Shown here: piece after piece, positions 16,253 through 23,505 of the stretch
Layout: each line of letters opens with the position of its first letter
Position numbering within the stretch: the first letter of the stretch is position 1
Source of the DNA: CAYQSU01 sp964420325
GTDB taxonomy: Bacteria; Pseudomonadota; Alphaproteobacteria; Rhodospirillales; Defluviicoccaceae
Assembly: GCA_964420325.1 (NCBI GenBank)
Contig: CAYQSU010000052.1
Location: forward strand, 1-24,638
Length of the DNA stretch: 24,638 bases
Direction of reading: 5' to 3'
The notes under the pieces: generated by a model
Told to the model about the DNA's origin: nothing
What the model saw: the letters and a program-made list of their open reading frames with translations, nothing else
The model's database searches: none
Translations under genes and position numbers: made by a program

Positions 16253-17101
16253 TCACACCAGGATCTCTCCCTCCGTCGAGAGGTAGCCCTCCTCGATCAT
16301 CACCTCCCGGTGGCGGTCGACGATCTGGCGCACCTGCGCCGCCGGCAGCCACTCTCGCCAGCCGCCGGCTTGCCCGTCGCGGAAGAAGCGCTCGGCCAAC
16401 GGCGCACGCTCGCGAAACCCGGCCTCCTGTTCCTGTCCGGCCAGTTCCCGGAACGCGCTGAAGCGGACCGCCTTCTTCAGCCGCCTTCGGTCGCGGGGGA
16501 GCTTGAGGAAATCGATGACCTCGCCGAAGGCGTGGGTGGGGTTGGCGACCATGTCCTCGTAGCGTAGGAGCTTGAGGTAGAGTCCCGGCGCCCGGAGCCA
16601 GCCGCGCACGTGCGTGCTCCAGTCATAGAGCACCTGCAGCACCTGGCCCCCTTCCATCGGCTGCGTGAACCGCCTGTGGCACAGGTAGGACGCGGCGGTC
16701 TCGGGGCCGACCCCCGCGTGGTGGCCGTAGGAGACCGCCACGTCGAGAGGGTTGCGAACCACGTACACGGCGCCGAACGTCACGTCGGGGGTGATCGTCG
16801 GCACGTCGTTGATCGCCGTCAGCGCGCTGTGGGTCTTGACGAACACGAGGCCGGGACGGGCGTTCGCAAAGAAGCGGTGGACCGCCGGCCGGAGCGCATT
16901 GACCTCCTCCACGGTCAGCTCCGCCGCCGGCTTCCCCGAGACCCGCTCGTACCACTCGATCGCCATGTCCGCAAAGGAGAACCGGGACAGGCGGTTGATG
17001 TCGAACGGCCGGTCGGCGTCGTCGAGATAGTTGGCGAGGAAGGCCCGGAGCCAGGTGTTGCCCGATTTCGGGTAGGACGCGAGCCAGAGGATCTTCGCCA
17101 T
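16253..17101 (-). CDS. PAPS-dependent sulfotransferase family protein, copy 1
   Basis: A 282-residue cytosolic-type sulfotransferase. The 5'-phosphosulfate-binding loop YPKSGNTWLR is at residues 10-19 and the 3'-phosphate-binding motif YVVRNPLDVAVSY at 113-125, with R116 and S124 as the expected contacts. FVKTHSA (87-93) supplies the position where the catalytic residue sits in this fold. A GxxGxxK-like end is not obvious, but FRDGQAGGWREWL (about 247-259) occupies the place. It would move sulfate from PAPS to an unknown small-molecule or glycan acceptor. It lies 13 nt behind copy 2 and has exactly the same length and matching motif positions, so the two arose by tandem duplication. No PAPS-synthesis gene is in the window. 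Confidence 0.88.
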   Translation of the reverse strand: MAKILWLASYPKSGNTWLRAFLANYLDDADRPFDINRLSRFSFADMAIEWYERVSGKPAAELTVEEVNALRPAVHRFFANARPGLVFVKTHSALTAINDVPTITPDVTFGAVYVVRNPLDVAVSYGHHAGVGPETAASYLCHRRFTQPMEGGQVLQVLYDWSTHVRGWLRAPGLYLKLLRYEDMVANPTHAFGEVIDFLKLPRDRRRLKKAVRFSAFRELAGQEQEAGFRERAPLAERFFRDGQAGGWREWLPAAQVRQIVDRHREVMIEEGYLSTEGEILV

Positions 17102-17114
17102 CGCCCGCCAGAGC

Positions 17115-17963
17115 CTAGACCAGCAGCTTGCCGGCGGGCGACAGGTAGCCCTGCTCGATCATCACCTCGCGGTGCCGGCGAACGATGGCCTCGACCTGGG
17201 CCGGGGCGAGTTCCCTCCGCCAGCCGCCCACCCGCCCCTTGCGGAAGAACCGCTCGGCGCCCTTGGAGCGCTCGATGAACCCCGCACGGCTCTCCTGGCG
17301 GGCGAGCTCGCGGAACGAGCTGAAGCGGATCGCCCGTGCGAGCCGCTCGGCATCGGGAGCGAGCCCGAGGAACGCGAGCACGCCGGCGAACGTCTCCCTG
17401 GGCCGCGCCGACAGGTCCTCGTAGCGGATGGCCTTGAGGCGCAGGCCCGGGGCGCCGAGCCAGCTCCGCACGTGGCTCGTCCAGTCGGAGACCACCTGGC
17501 GGACGTGGCCGGGCTTCGGTTCGATGGCGAGGCCCTCGAAGCAGATCGCCTTGACCGCGTGCTCGATCGGCAGCGCGTAGTGGCTGGCGAACGACACCGC
17601 CACGTCGAGCGGGTTGCGGACGACATAGACGGCGCCGAAGGTGACCTCCGGCGTGATCGCGGGAACACCGTCGAGGACGGCGAACACGCTGTGGGTCTTG
17701 ACGAAGATGAGGTCGGAGGCGTGCTGGGCCATCAGCCGGTGGGCCTCGGGGCGGAGCCGGCTCAGCTCCTCGCGGCTGAGATCCTCGCCGCGCTTGCCGC
17801 AAAGCTTCTCGTACGCCTCTGCGCGCATGTCGCCCCAGACGAAGTGGGGCAGCGCGTTGATGTCGACGGGCGCCGCCGGGTTCTGGATGTAGTTGGCGAG
17901 GAACGCCCGGAGCCAGGTGTTGCCCGACTTGGGAAACGACGCGAGCCACAGGATCTTGGCCAA
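17115..17963 (-). CDS. PAPS-dependent sulfotransferase family protein, copy 2
   Basis: A 282-residue paralogue of the downstream gene. The phosphosulfate loop FPKSGNTWLR is at 10-19, FVKTHSV at 87-93 and the 3'-phosphate motif YVVRNPLDVAVSF at 113-125. The two copies share long identical blocks (KILWLAS, PKSGNTWLRAFLANY, VTFGAVYVVRNPLDVAVS) but diverge in the acceptor-binding middle and at the C-terminus, suggesting different acceptors. I chose the TTG start (LAKILW) because it gives the same N-terminus as copy 1 and has GGGAG 9 nt upstream. Longer in-frame starts run into the hicA coding region. It begins about 28 nt after hicA. Substrate unknown. Confidence 0.87.
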   Translation of the reverse strand: MAKILWLASFPKSGNTWLRAFLANYIQNPAAPVDINALPHFVWGDMRAEAYEKLCGKRGEDLSREELSRLRPEAHRLMAQHASDLIFVKTHSVFAVLDGVPAITPEVTFGAVYVVRNPLDVAVSFASHYALPIEHAVKAICFEGLAIEPKPGHVRQVVSDWTSHVRSWLGAPGLRLKAIRYEDLSARPRETFAGVLAFLGLAPDAERLARAIRFSSFRELARQESRAGFIERSKGAERFFRKGRVGGWRRELAPAQVEAIVRRHREVMIEQGYLSPAGKLLV

Positions 17964-17991
17964 ATACGGTCTCTCCCGGCCTTCGCTCCGC

Positions 17992-18228
17992 TCAGCCTTG
18001 GAGGAGCCCCAGAAACTCTTCAACGGAAAGGCCGGCTTGGCGAATGATCGCGCGAAGGGTCCCCCGCGGCAGATCCTTGCGATGAAAGGGCACGGATACC
18101 CGCAAGGCGGGCCGCGTCGGGTGCTTGAGATAATAGTGGCTGCCCTTGACGTGATGAACAACGAACCCGGCGCGCTCTAGACCGCGAACGACGTCCCGGG
18201 GCGGCAGGGCCGGCAGCCGCCCCGTCAT
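17992..18228 (-). CDS. hicA: HicA-type mRNA interferase toxin
   Basis: A 78-residue toxin with the double-stranded-RNA-binding-like fold of HicA. Pattern: LPPRDVVRGLERAGF, then VHHVKGSHYYLKHP, with the catalytic His at residue 31 in GSHYYLKHP, then VPFHRKDLPRGTLRAIIRQA and GLSVEEFLGLL. This is the complete YcfA/HicA profile, at the slightly long end of the family. HicA cleaves mRNA and tmRNA in a translation-independent way when free of HicB. The ATG overlaps the hicB stop as ATGA, which couples toxin to antitoxin. The antitoxin comes first, the less common hicB-hicA order. No inactivating change is visible. Confidence 0.9.
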   Translation of the reverse strand: MTGRLPALPPRDVVRGLERAGFVVHHVKGSHYYLKHPTRPALRVSVPFHRKDLPRGTLRAIIRQAGLSVEEFLGLLQG

Positions 18229-18497
18229 GCGGTCACGAGCTTGACCGTGATGGGTTCGCGGAGCGATTGCTCGGGGTGCGTCTCGCCGGGCGGAACGGGC
18301 AGACCGTCCTTGCGCAGGCTCTCCAGGTAGCCCTCGATGGCCTCCCTGGCCATCTCTCTGGCTTCCTCGAGAGTGCCGCCATGGGTGACCAGGCCGGGCA
18401 AAGCGGGGCAAGTCACCGTGAACCCGCCATCCTCGTCGGGCTCGAACAACACCGTGTAGCTGTACTCGTTGGTCGCGGCGGGCTTCACGTGCTGCAT
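18225..18497 (-). CDS. hicB: HicB-type antitoxin
   Basis: A 90-residue antitoxin with the partial RNase H-like HicB fold: YSYTVLFEPDEDGGFTVTCP, LPGLVTHGGTLEEAREMARE, AIEGYLESLRKDG, then LPVPPGET. It should bind and block HicA. The protein stops soon after the fold, with no recognisable ribbon-helix-helix or HTH domain, so DNA-binding autoregulation of the usual kind is doubtful. I chose the ATG at MQHVKPAATNE. A GTG at 18548 in frame would add 17 residues but lies next to the porin terminator, and neither start has a clear Shine-Dalgarno sequence. It sits downstream of that terminator, so its own promoter should lie in the short stretch up to about 18550. Confidence 0.8.
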   Translation of the reverse strand: MQHVKPAATNEYSYTVLFEPDEDGGFTVTCPALPGLVTHGGTLEEAREMAREAIEGYLESLRKDGLPVPPGETHPEQSLREPITVKLVTA

Positions 18498-18550
18498 GAC
18501 GGTGACATGGCACGAATCCAAGGGACCGACAAGGGGCTGCACGCACAATT

Positions 18551-18584
18551 CGAAAGCAAAAGAGGGCGGCCGGAGCCGCCCTCT
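18551..18584 (-). terminator. Rho-independent terminator of the porin gene
   Basis: A perfect 10-bp stem, AGAGGGCGGC (18561-18570) and GCCGCCCTCT (18575-18584), closes a 4-nt loop. On the minus strand it is followed by a T-rich run (TTTGCTTTCG). It lies about 24 nt past the porin stop codon. It separates the porin transcript from hicBA. Confidence 0.88.
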
Positions 18585-18607
18585 TCCGTCGCGACGAGCG
18601 CGTGAGC

Positions 18608-19804
18608 CTAGAAGCTCAGCTTGAAGCCGACCGCACCGCCGAAGCCGTCGGTGTCGGACACGTTCTGGTTGATGAAGCTGCCGTCAGGGTTCTTCCCGTC
18701 CTCGGCCTCCAGGTCATAATAGAAGATGCCGCCGACGAGGCGGATGCCCGGGCCGAGCTGGTAGCCGCCGGAGAGCATGCACATCGTCGTATCGACCTCC
18801 GAGGAATCATTGACCGTCCAGTCGGCAGAGCCTACCAGGCACTCGACGCCGACCGCATAGGGACCGGTCTCATAGGCCGCACCGACCGAGAAGCTATCCC
18901 CGGTGACAAGAGTGCCGGTGGCAGCAGGACCGGCGCGCCGCCCCGACGACGCGTTCAGGTAGGAGCCGCCGAGCGAGAACCCGGCATAGGAGAACTGCGC
19001 CCCGAAGGTGTGCGCGGTGAGGCCCACCTCTTCGCTGCCGTCGCCGTCGATGGCGACGGTCTGACCGCCGTACATGCCGCCGGCGGCGAGTTGGACGCCG
19101 AAGCCGTTGAAGGTCTCCTTGAAGTTGAGGCCCCACACGAACGTGTCATGGATGCCCGCCACGGCATTGTAGTTGGAGGTGTTCGAATCACCGCCCGCCG
19201 GCTCCGAGATCGGGACGTAGGAGACGCCGGCCTGGAAGCCCCAGTAGCGGGGCGTGATGTAGGTGAACTTGCCGGAGTCGTTGTCCTGCAGCCTGAGCTT
19301 GGTGGTGCCCGCCGGCGTATCGTAGAAGTCGACGCCGGTGGTGTTGACGAACATGCTCACATTGAGGATGTCGCCCGAATCGACGCTGACGCCGCCGTTC
19401 GGCGTGGTCAGCGACAGCAGATAGCCGGCGTTGTTCTCGTCGCCGAGGAGGAGCTTGCCGAACCGCTCGCTCTCCACATACATGTAGGACTCGTCGATCT
19501 GGTCGGCCGAGGTGTTGGCCTCGAGCTGGACGTTGATGCCGACGGTGATGCCGTTGTCGAGCGTGGTCTCGCCGACGAAGCAGATTTCCGAGTTGTGTTT
19601 CTGGTCGAAGGTCGCGTTCTTGAAGCCCTGCGGGGCGCGGCCGGCATCGTCGTCGTTGAAGTCCTGCCAGTTCCCGACCAACCACTGCTGGTGGTAGCCG
19701 GCGATTCCGACCTTGATCCGTTCGGCGGCGGCGGCCTCGCCCGCAACACCAGCCATCAGACCGGCCGTCGCCAGCGCGGTGGTGCCATAAAGAACTTTTT
19801 TCAT
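18608..19804 (-). CDS. General outer-membrane porin, 16-stranded type
   Basis: A 398-residue porin of the Gram-negative Porin_4 type, forming a passive channel for small solutes. The signal peptide is MKKVLYGTTALATAGLMAGV, continuing to about residue 27 (AGEAAAAERI). The mature part shows alternating amphipathic strands with family features (KVGIAGYHQQWLVG, SEICFVGETTLDNGITVG, RFGKLLLGDENNAGYLL). The last residue is Phe (VGFKLSF), the BAM recognition signal. Three cysteines are present (C75, C322, C342), rare in such porins; C322 and C342 lie on neighbouring segments. The start was set at the ATG with GAGAGG about 6 nt upstream; an ATG a few codons earlier is possible. It is flanked by a clear terminator and follows phaC on the same strand. 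Confidence 0.92.
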   Translation of the reverse strand: MKKVLYGTTALATAGLMAGVAGEAAAAERIKVGIAGYHQQWLVGNWQDFNDDDAGRAPQGFKNATFDQKHNSEICFVGETTLDNGITVGINVQLEANTSADQIDESYMYVESERFGKLLLGDENNAGYLLSLTTPNGGVSVDSGDILNVSMFVNTTGVDFYDTPAGTTKLRLQDNDSGKFTYITPRYWGFQAGVSYVPISEPAGGDSNTSNYNAVAGIHDTFVWGLNFKETFNGFGVQLAAGGMYGGQTVAIDGDGSEEVGLTAHTFGAQFSYAGFSLGGSYLNASSGRRAGPAATGTLVTGDSFSVGAAYETGPYAVGVECLVGSADWTVNDSSEVDTTMCMLSGGYQLGPGIRLVGGIFYYDLEAEDGKNPDGSFINQNVSDTDGFGGAVGFKLSF

Positions 19805-19986
19805 TTGCATCCTCTCCATCGTCTGCAAGGAGTTCCCCTAGATTCGCATTCCGGACGGACCACCTCGCGGGAGACGCCCGCCACCGGGAACACCGCCATT
19901 GAAGACATGAAGCCGAGGCCCGTTCAAGCGCCGCCTGCCGGCAACTGCGCCAATTCCTCCTCACTGTGGCAAGGCTGCAACAAGGA

Positions 19987-20020
19987 CGCCACGGACGGCT
20001 GCGGGCGGGGTTCCGTGGCG
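19987..20020 (-). terminator. Candidate terminator hairpin downstream of phaC
   Basis: A perfect 9-bp stem, CGCCACGGA (19987-19995) with TCCGTGGCG (20012-20020), and a 16-nt loop, beginning about 16 nt after the phaC stop. The minus-strand tail (TCCTTGTTGC) is only mildly T-rich, so efficiency is uncertain. The rest of the 230-nt gap up to the porin gene shows no other clear signal. Confidence 0.45.
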
Positions 20021-20035
20021 GTAGGTCTGGTCCTG

Positions 20036-21910
20036 CTACTCCTGGAGCACGTAGCTTCCGGGCGCGTCGGCGATCACCGGATAGCCGGCCCGGGGCGCGC
20101 CCAGGGCCGGCGGCGCCACCCGCTCGGTGGAGCGCTCGGCGAGCCAGCGCTGCCATTCCGGCCACCACGAGCCCTCGCGCACGGGCGTCGTCGCCGCCCA
20201 CGTCTCCGGATCGACGTAGCGGTCGCCCTCGATCTTGGTCGCGACCTGGTATTGGCGGCCCCTGTGGCCCGGCTCGCTGACCACCCCGGCGTTGTGGCCG
20301 CCGGCGGTGAGCACGAAGGTGACGTCGGTGTCGGTGAGCAGGTTGATCTTGTACACCGCGCGCCACGGCACGATGTGGTCCTTGGCCGCCGCCACCGAGT
20401 ACATCGGCACGCGGATGTCGTTGATCACCACCGGCCGCCCCTCGACGTTGTAGCGGCCCTCGGCCAAGTCGTTGTTGAGGAACAGGCTCCGCAGCAGCTC
20501 CGAATGCATGGCGTAAGGCGAGCGGGTCTGGTCGGCGTTCCAGGCCATCAGGTCGTTCATGCCGCTCCGTTCGCCGAGCAGGTACTCGCGCACCATCCTC
20601 GACCAGATGAGATCCCGCGAGCGCAGCATCTGGAAGGCGCCGGCGAACTGCTTGCCGTCGAGATAGCCCTGGTCCCACATGATGTCCTCAAGGAACGACA
20701 CCTGGCTCTCGTCGAGGAAGAGCTGCATCTCGCCGGGCTCGGAGTAGTCGAGCTCGGTGGTGAACAGGGTCACCGTCTTCAGGCTGTCCTCGGTGTCGCG
20801 GGCCATGGCGGCGGCGGTCGTCGCCAGCAGAATCCCGCCGAGGCAGTAGCCGACGGTGTGGATCGCGCGGCCGGGGAGGACGGCCTCGACCACCTTCAGC
20901 GCCGCCTTGACGCCGAGCCGGCGGTAGTGGTCCATGCTCAGGTCCCGGTCCTCGGCGGTCGGGTTCTTCCACGAGATCATGAACACCGTGTGCCCCTGGT
21001 CGACCAGGTACTTGACCATGGAGTTCGCCGGCGACAGATCGAGGATGTAGTACTTCATGATGCACGCCGGCACGATCAGGATCGGCTCGGCGTAGACCGT
21101 CTCGGTCGTGGGCGCATACTGGATCAGCTCGATCAGGCGGTTGCGGAACACCACCTTGCCGGGGGTGATGCCGACGTCGCGGCCGACCACGAAGCTCTCG
21201 GTGCCGACCGGCTTGGCGCCGGCGACCGTCCGCTCCCAGTCCTCGACGAAGTTGATCCAGCCGCGGACCAGGTTGAGGCCGCCCTGGCTCAACGTCGCCT
21301 TCAGCACCTCGGGATTGGTCGAGGGGAAGTTCGAGGGCGACCAGATGTCGAGCACCTGGCGGGCCATGAACTCGAGCGCCTTCTCCTTCTGCGGGGAGAT
21401 GCCGCCGATGCCGGTCGTCGCGTTGTACCACCACTGCTGCTGCAGGAGGAACCACTGGTAGATCAGGTTGAACGGCGGCTTCTGCCAATCGGCGCCGCGG
21501 AAGCGGCTGTCCTGGGCCAGCGGCTCGATGCAGTTCGGCATGTCCGGGCGGCTCGAGCAGCGCGCGGCATAGACCATGTACTTGAGGGTCTTCCGCCACG
21601 CCTTCTGCGCCAGCTCGGTCTGCTTCCCGGGCGCGATGGCGAGATGGGTGAGCCAGTCGAGATAGGTGAGCATCGCCGCTGCCGGCGAGGTGCCGAGCGT
21701 CATCCGGCTCAGCACGGCATGCGCGAAGCGATCGATGGTGTGCGCACTCGCCGGGAACGAGATGGCCTCGGCGATCTCTTTCTTCGGCTCGGCCGGGGGC
21801 ACCGGAGGACGCGAGGCGTGCCGCCGCGCTGCCGTCTGACGGGCCTCGGCGGCGGCCGTGTCGGCGACGCCTTTCGGCCGGTCGGTCACCGTCTCGGGCA
21901 GGTCGAGCAT
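20036..21910 (-). CDS. phaC: Class I poly(3-hydroxyalkanoate) synthase
   Basis: A 624-residue synthase that polymerises 3-hydroxyacyl-CoA into PHA granules. The lipase-like box is GYCLGG with the catalytic Cys356. The remaining triad is D511 in AAKDHIVPW and H539 in TAGGHNAG. The N-terminal domain contains FNLIYQWFLLQQQWWYNATT and RQVLDIWSPSNFPSTNPEV, typical of class I enzymes, which prefer short-chain monomers and work without PhaE or PhaR subunits. The alanine-rich first 50 residues are poorly conserved in the family. The ATG (MLDLPETV) has GAGAGGG 4-5 nt upstream. No phaA, phaB, phasin or phaR gene is in the window. It is divergent from ybaB. Confidence 0.96.
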   Translation of the reverse strand: MLDLPETVTDRPKGVADTAAAEARQTAARRHASRPPVPPAEPKKEIAEAISFPASAHTIDRFAHAVLSRMTLGTSPAAAMLTYLDWLTHLAIAPGKQTELAQKAWRKTLKYMVYAARCSSRPDMPNCIEPLAQDSRFRGADWQKPPFNLIYQWFLLQQQWWYNATTGIGGISPQKEKALEFMARQVLDIWSPSNFPSTNPEVLKATLSQGGLNLVRGWINFVEDWERTVAGAKPVGTESFVVGRDVGITPGKVVFRNRLIELIQYAPTTETVYAEPILIVPACIMKYYILDLSPANSMVKYLVDQGHTVFMISWKNPTAEDRDLSMDHYRRLGVKAALKVVEAVLPGRAIHTVGYCLGGILLATTAAAMARDTEDSLKTVTLFTTELDYSEPGEMQLFLDESQVSFLEDIMWDQGYLDGKQFAGAFQMLRSRDLIWSRMVREYLLGERSGMNDLMAWNADQTRSPYAMHSELLRSLFLNNDLAEGRYNVEGRPVVINDIRVPMYSVAAAKDHIVPWRAVYKINLLTDTDVTFVLTAGGHNAGVVSEPGHRGRQYQVATKIEGDRYVDPETWAATTPVREGSWWPEWQRWLAERSTERVAPPALGAPRAGYPVIADAPGSYVLQE

Positions 21911-22053
21911 CGTCCCTCTCCATCGCGCTGCAATACCAAAATACACAAACAGTTTGGGGTCTAGCGAGCCGATTGTCCATCGCCGTTTGGCGATGGCTGC
22001 GTTGCGGGGGGCGCCGGCGCGGCGGCCGATGACTCGCGGCGGCGAAGGTGTGC

Positions 22054-22059
22054 TATAGA
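22054..22059 (+). promoter_or_regulatory. Candidate -10 element of the ybaB-recR promoter
   Basis: TATAGA within GTGCTATAGAGG, about 50 nt before the ybaB ATG. It closely resembles the GCTATAGTGG in front of the SRP RNA. A weak -35 (ATGACT, 22029-22034) lies 19 nt upstream. If real, ybaB-recR now has its own promoter rather than relying on dnaX transcription. Confidence 0.4.
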
Positions 22060-22111
22060 GGTGGGGTCTCAAATCCGGTGCCTCGCGGGCGCCTCAGGGA
22101 GTGTCCAGACG

Positions 22112-22435
22112 ATGAAGAATCTCGGCCAGATGATGAAGCAGGCCCAGCAGATCCAGCAGAAGATGGCGGCGCTGCAGGAACAGCTGGCCGCGACCGAGGT
22201 CACCGGCGCGTCGGGCGGCGGCATGGTCCAGGTAACCCTGAACGGCAAGGCCGAGGCGCGCCATGTGCGCATCGATCCGTCGCTGCTCGAGCGCGGCGAG
22301 GCCGAGGTGCTCGAGGACCTCATCGTCGCCGCCATCAACGACGCCAAGGCCAAGGTCGAGGCGACCATCGCCGAGCGCATGCGGGAGATCACCGGCGGCC
22401 TCAACCTGCCGCCCGGCATGCAGCTCCCGCTGTAG
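22112..22435 (+). CDS. ybaB: YbaB/EbfC family nucleoid-associated protein
   Basis: A 107-residue DNA-binding protein of the YbaB family, a small homodimer that coats DNA and is often made with RecR. MKNLGQMMKQAQQIQQKMAA is the family N-terminal helix. It is followed by EVTGASGGGMVQVTLNGKAE and the hydrophobic strand/helix pattern ending GGLNLPPGMQLPL, all classic. AGGGAG lies about 10 nt before the chosen ATG; upstream codons in the frame cover the promoter. It precedes recR by about 55 nt and is presumably co-transcribed. Confidence 0.94.
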   Translation: MKNLGQMMKQAQQIQQKMAALQEQLAATEVTGASGGGMVQVTLNGKAEARHVRIDPSLLERGEAEVLEDLIVAAINDAKAKVEATIAERMREITGGLNLPPGMQLPL

Positions 22436-22490
22436 GCGCCCGACGGCGGCCGGTGCGAGGCCGGCAGCGACCGCCGCCAGTGACCGTCCG

Positions 22491-23081
22491 ATGAACGAGA
22501 TCGATCAGCTCATCCAGTCGCTTGCCCGCCTGCCGGGGCTCGGCCCGCGCTCGGCCCGGCGCGCCGCCCTCTTCATGCTGAAGCGCCGGGAGACGGTGCT
22601 GGAGCCCTTGAAGGCCGCGCTGGCCCTGGCGGCGGCGCGGATCTCGACCTGCGGCGTGTGCGGCAATCTCGACACCCTCGACCCGTGCCGGATCTGCGCC
22701 GACCCGGCGCGCGACGGCTCTGTCCTCTGCGTCGTCGAGGACGTCGCCGACCTGTGGGCGCTCGAGCGGTCTGGCGCCTTTCGCGGCCGCTACCACGTGC
22801 TGGGTGGCACGCTGTCGGCCTTGGACGGCGTCGGACCCGACGACCTCAGCATTCCGAAACTGCTGGCGCGGGTGCGGGAGAGCGGGGTCAGGGAGGTGAT
22901 CCTTGCCACCAACGCCACCGTCGAGGGGCAGACGACCGCCCACTACGTCGCCGATCGCCTTGCCGGCGAAAGCGTGGCGGTCTCGGCGCTGGCGCTGGGC
23001 GTCCCCGTCGGCGGCGAACTCGATTTCCTCGACGACGGCACGCTCACCGCCGCGCTGAAGGCCCGCCGCGGCTTCGGCTGA
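22491..23081 (+). CDS. recR: Recombination protein RecR
   Basis: A 196-residue protein that acts with RecF/RecO to load RecA on gapped DNA. The N-terminal helix-hairpin-helix is LARLPGLGPRSARRAAL (11-27). The zinc finger uses C54, C57, C66 and C69 (CGVCGNLDTLDPCRIC). The Toprim domain begins at LCVVEDVADLWALE (79-92) and continues through ILATNATVEGQTTAHY. The C-terminal Walker-like ALGVPVGGELDFLDDGTL is intact. Length is normal. It forms the usual ybaB-recR pair and ends about 40 nt from a convergent small gene. A 7-bp stem, TCAGCGG/CCGCTGA at 23120-23146, lies at that junction. Confidence 0.96.
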   Translation: MNEIDQLIQSLARLPGLGPRSARRAALFMLKRRETVLEPLKAALALAAARISTCGVCGNLDTLDPCRICADPARDGSVLCVVEDVADLWALERSGAFRGRYHVLGGTLSALDGVGPDDLSIPKLLARVRESGVREVILATNATVEGQTTAHYVADRLAGESVAVSALALGVPVGGELDFLDDGTLTAALKARRGFG

Positions 23082-23119
23082 CGGCGTCGGCCGCCCGCGA
23101 TGTCGACCGGCTGGCGGTA

Positions 23120-23311
23120 TCAGCGGTCGGCGGCGCCGTCCGCTGAGCTCTCGCCGTCCCCGGGCCTGCCCTCGGCCTCGGCGGCGGACGGGTTGTCATC
23201 CTTGGGCCGTGCCGATCGCTCCGCCCTGGCCTCGGCGCGCTTGGCGCGCTTGGCGGCCTTCGCTCTCTCGCGCTCGATGCGGTCGGCTCGGTAGTTGGGC
23301 TTGCGTGCCAT
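23120..23311 (-). CDS. Small basic conserved protein, function unknown
   Basis: A 63-residue protein starting MARKPNYRADRIERERAKAA. The first 35 or so residues are very rich in Arg, Lys and Ala and should form one long charged helix. The rest (RPKDDNPSAAEAEGRPGDGE) is acidic and likely disordered. Small proteins beginning MARKPNY with this basic-helix/acidic-tail layout recur in alphaproteobacteria, from memory of the family; no function is known to me. GGAGG sits 5-6 nt before the ATG, a strong ribosome site. It is downstream of the cold-shock gene on the same strand, so shared control is possible. Its charge suggests nucleic-acid or ribosome contact, which is only a guess. Confidence 0.75.
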   Translation of the reverse strand: MARKPNYRADRIERERAKAAKRAKRAEARAERSARPKDDNPSAAEAEGRPGDGESSADGAADR

Positions 23312-23427
23312 CGTGCCTCCTCGGTCCGTGGGCGGAAGGACGCTGGTCCGTCGGGTTTCCCCCCGGCACGGCCCGGCATGCTCGCGGGTGCCTTCGAACG
23401 CCCGGACGCCGCGGGTACCGCCAGGGA

Positions 23428-23449
23428 GGGGCGGAGACGCCTCCGCCCC
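23428..23449 (-). terminator. GC-rich hairpin between cspA and the small basic gene
   Basis: A perfect 8-bp stem GGGGCGGA/TCCGCCCC with a 6-nt loop, about 57 nt beyond the cspA stop. No T run follows on the minus strand, so it may act as an attenuator, an RNA 3'-end stabiliser or a weak terminator. Confidence 0.35.
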
Positions 23450-23505
23450 CGCGATGTGGACTGTCGCCGGAACCGTCCTCAGGGCCGGTCCCGGCGGGCC
23501 TGTGG

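Noticed and set aside
17964..18161. Extended N-terminus for sulfotransferase copy 2
   Set aside because: It would be out-of-frame translation of hicA. The family N-terminus and a ribosome site mark the TTG at 17963.
18602..21964. An open frame of about 1120 codons on the plus strand across the porin and phaC genes
   Set aside because: It is the reverse complement of two clearly recognised genes. Its translation has no family features, and long antisense open frames are expected at high GC.
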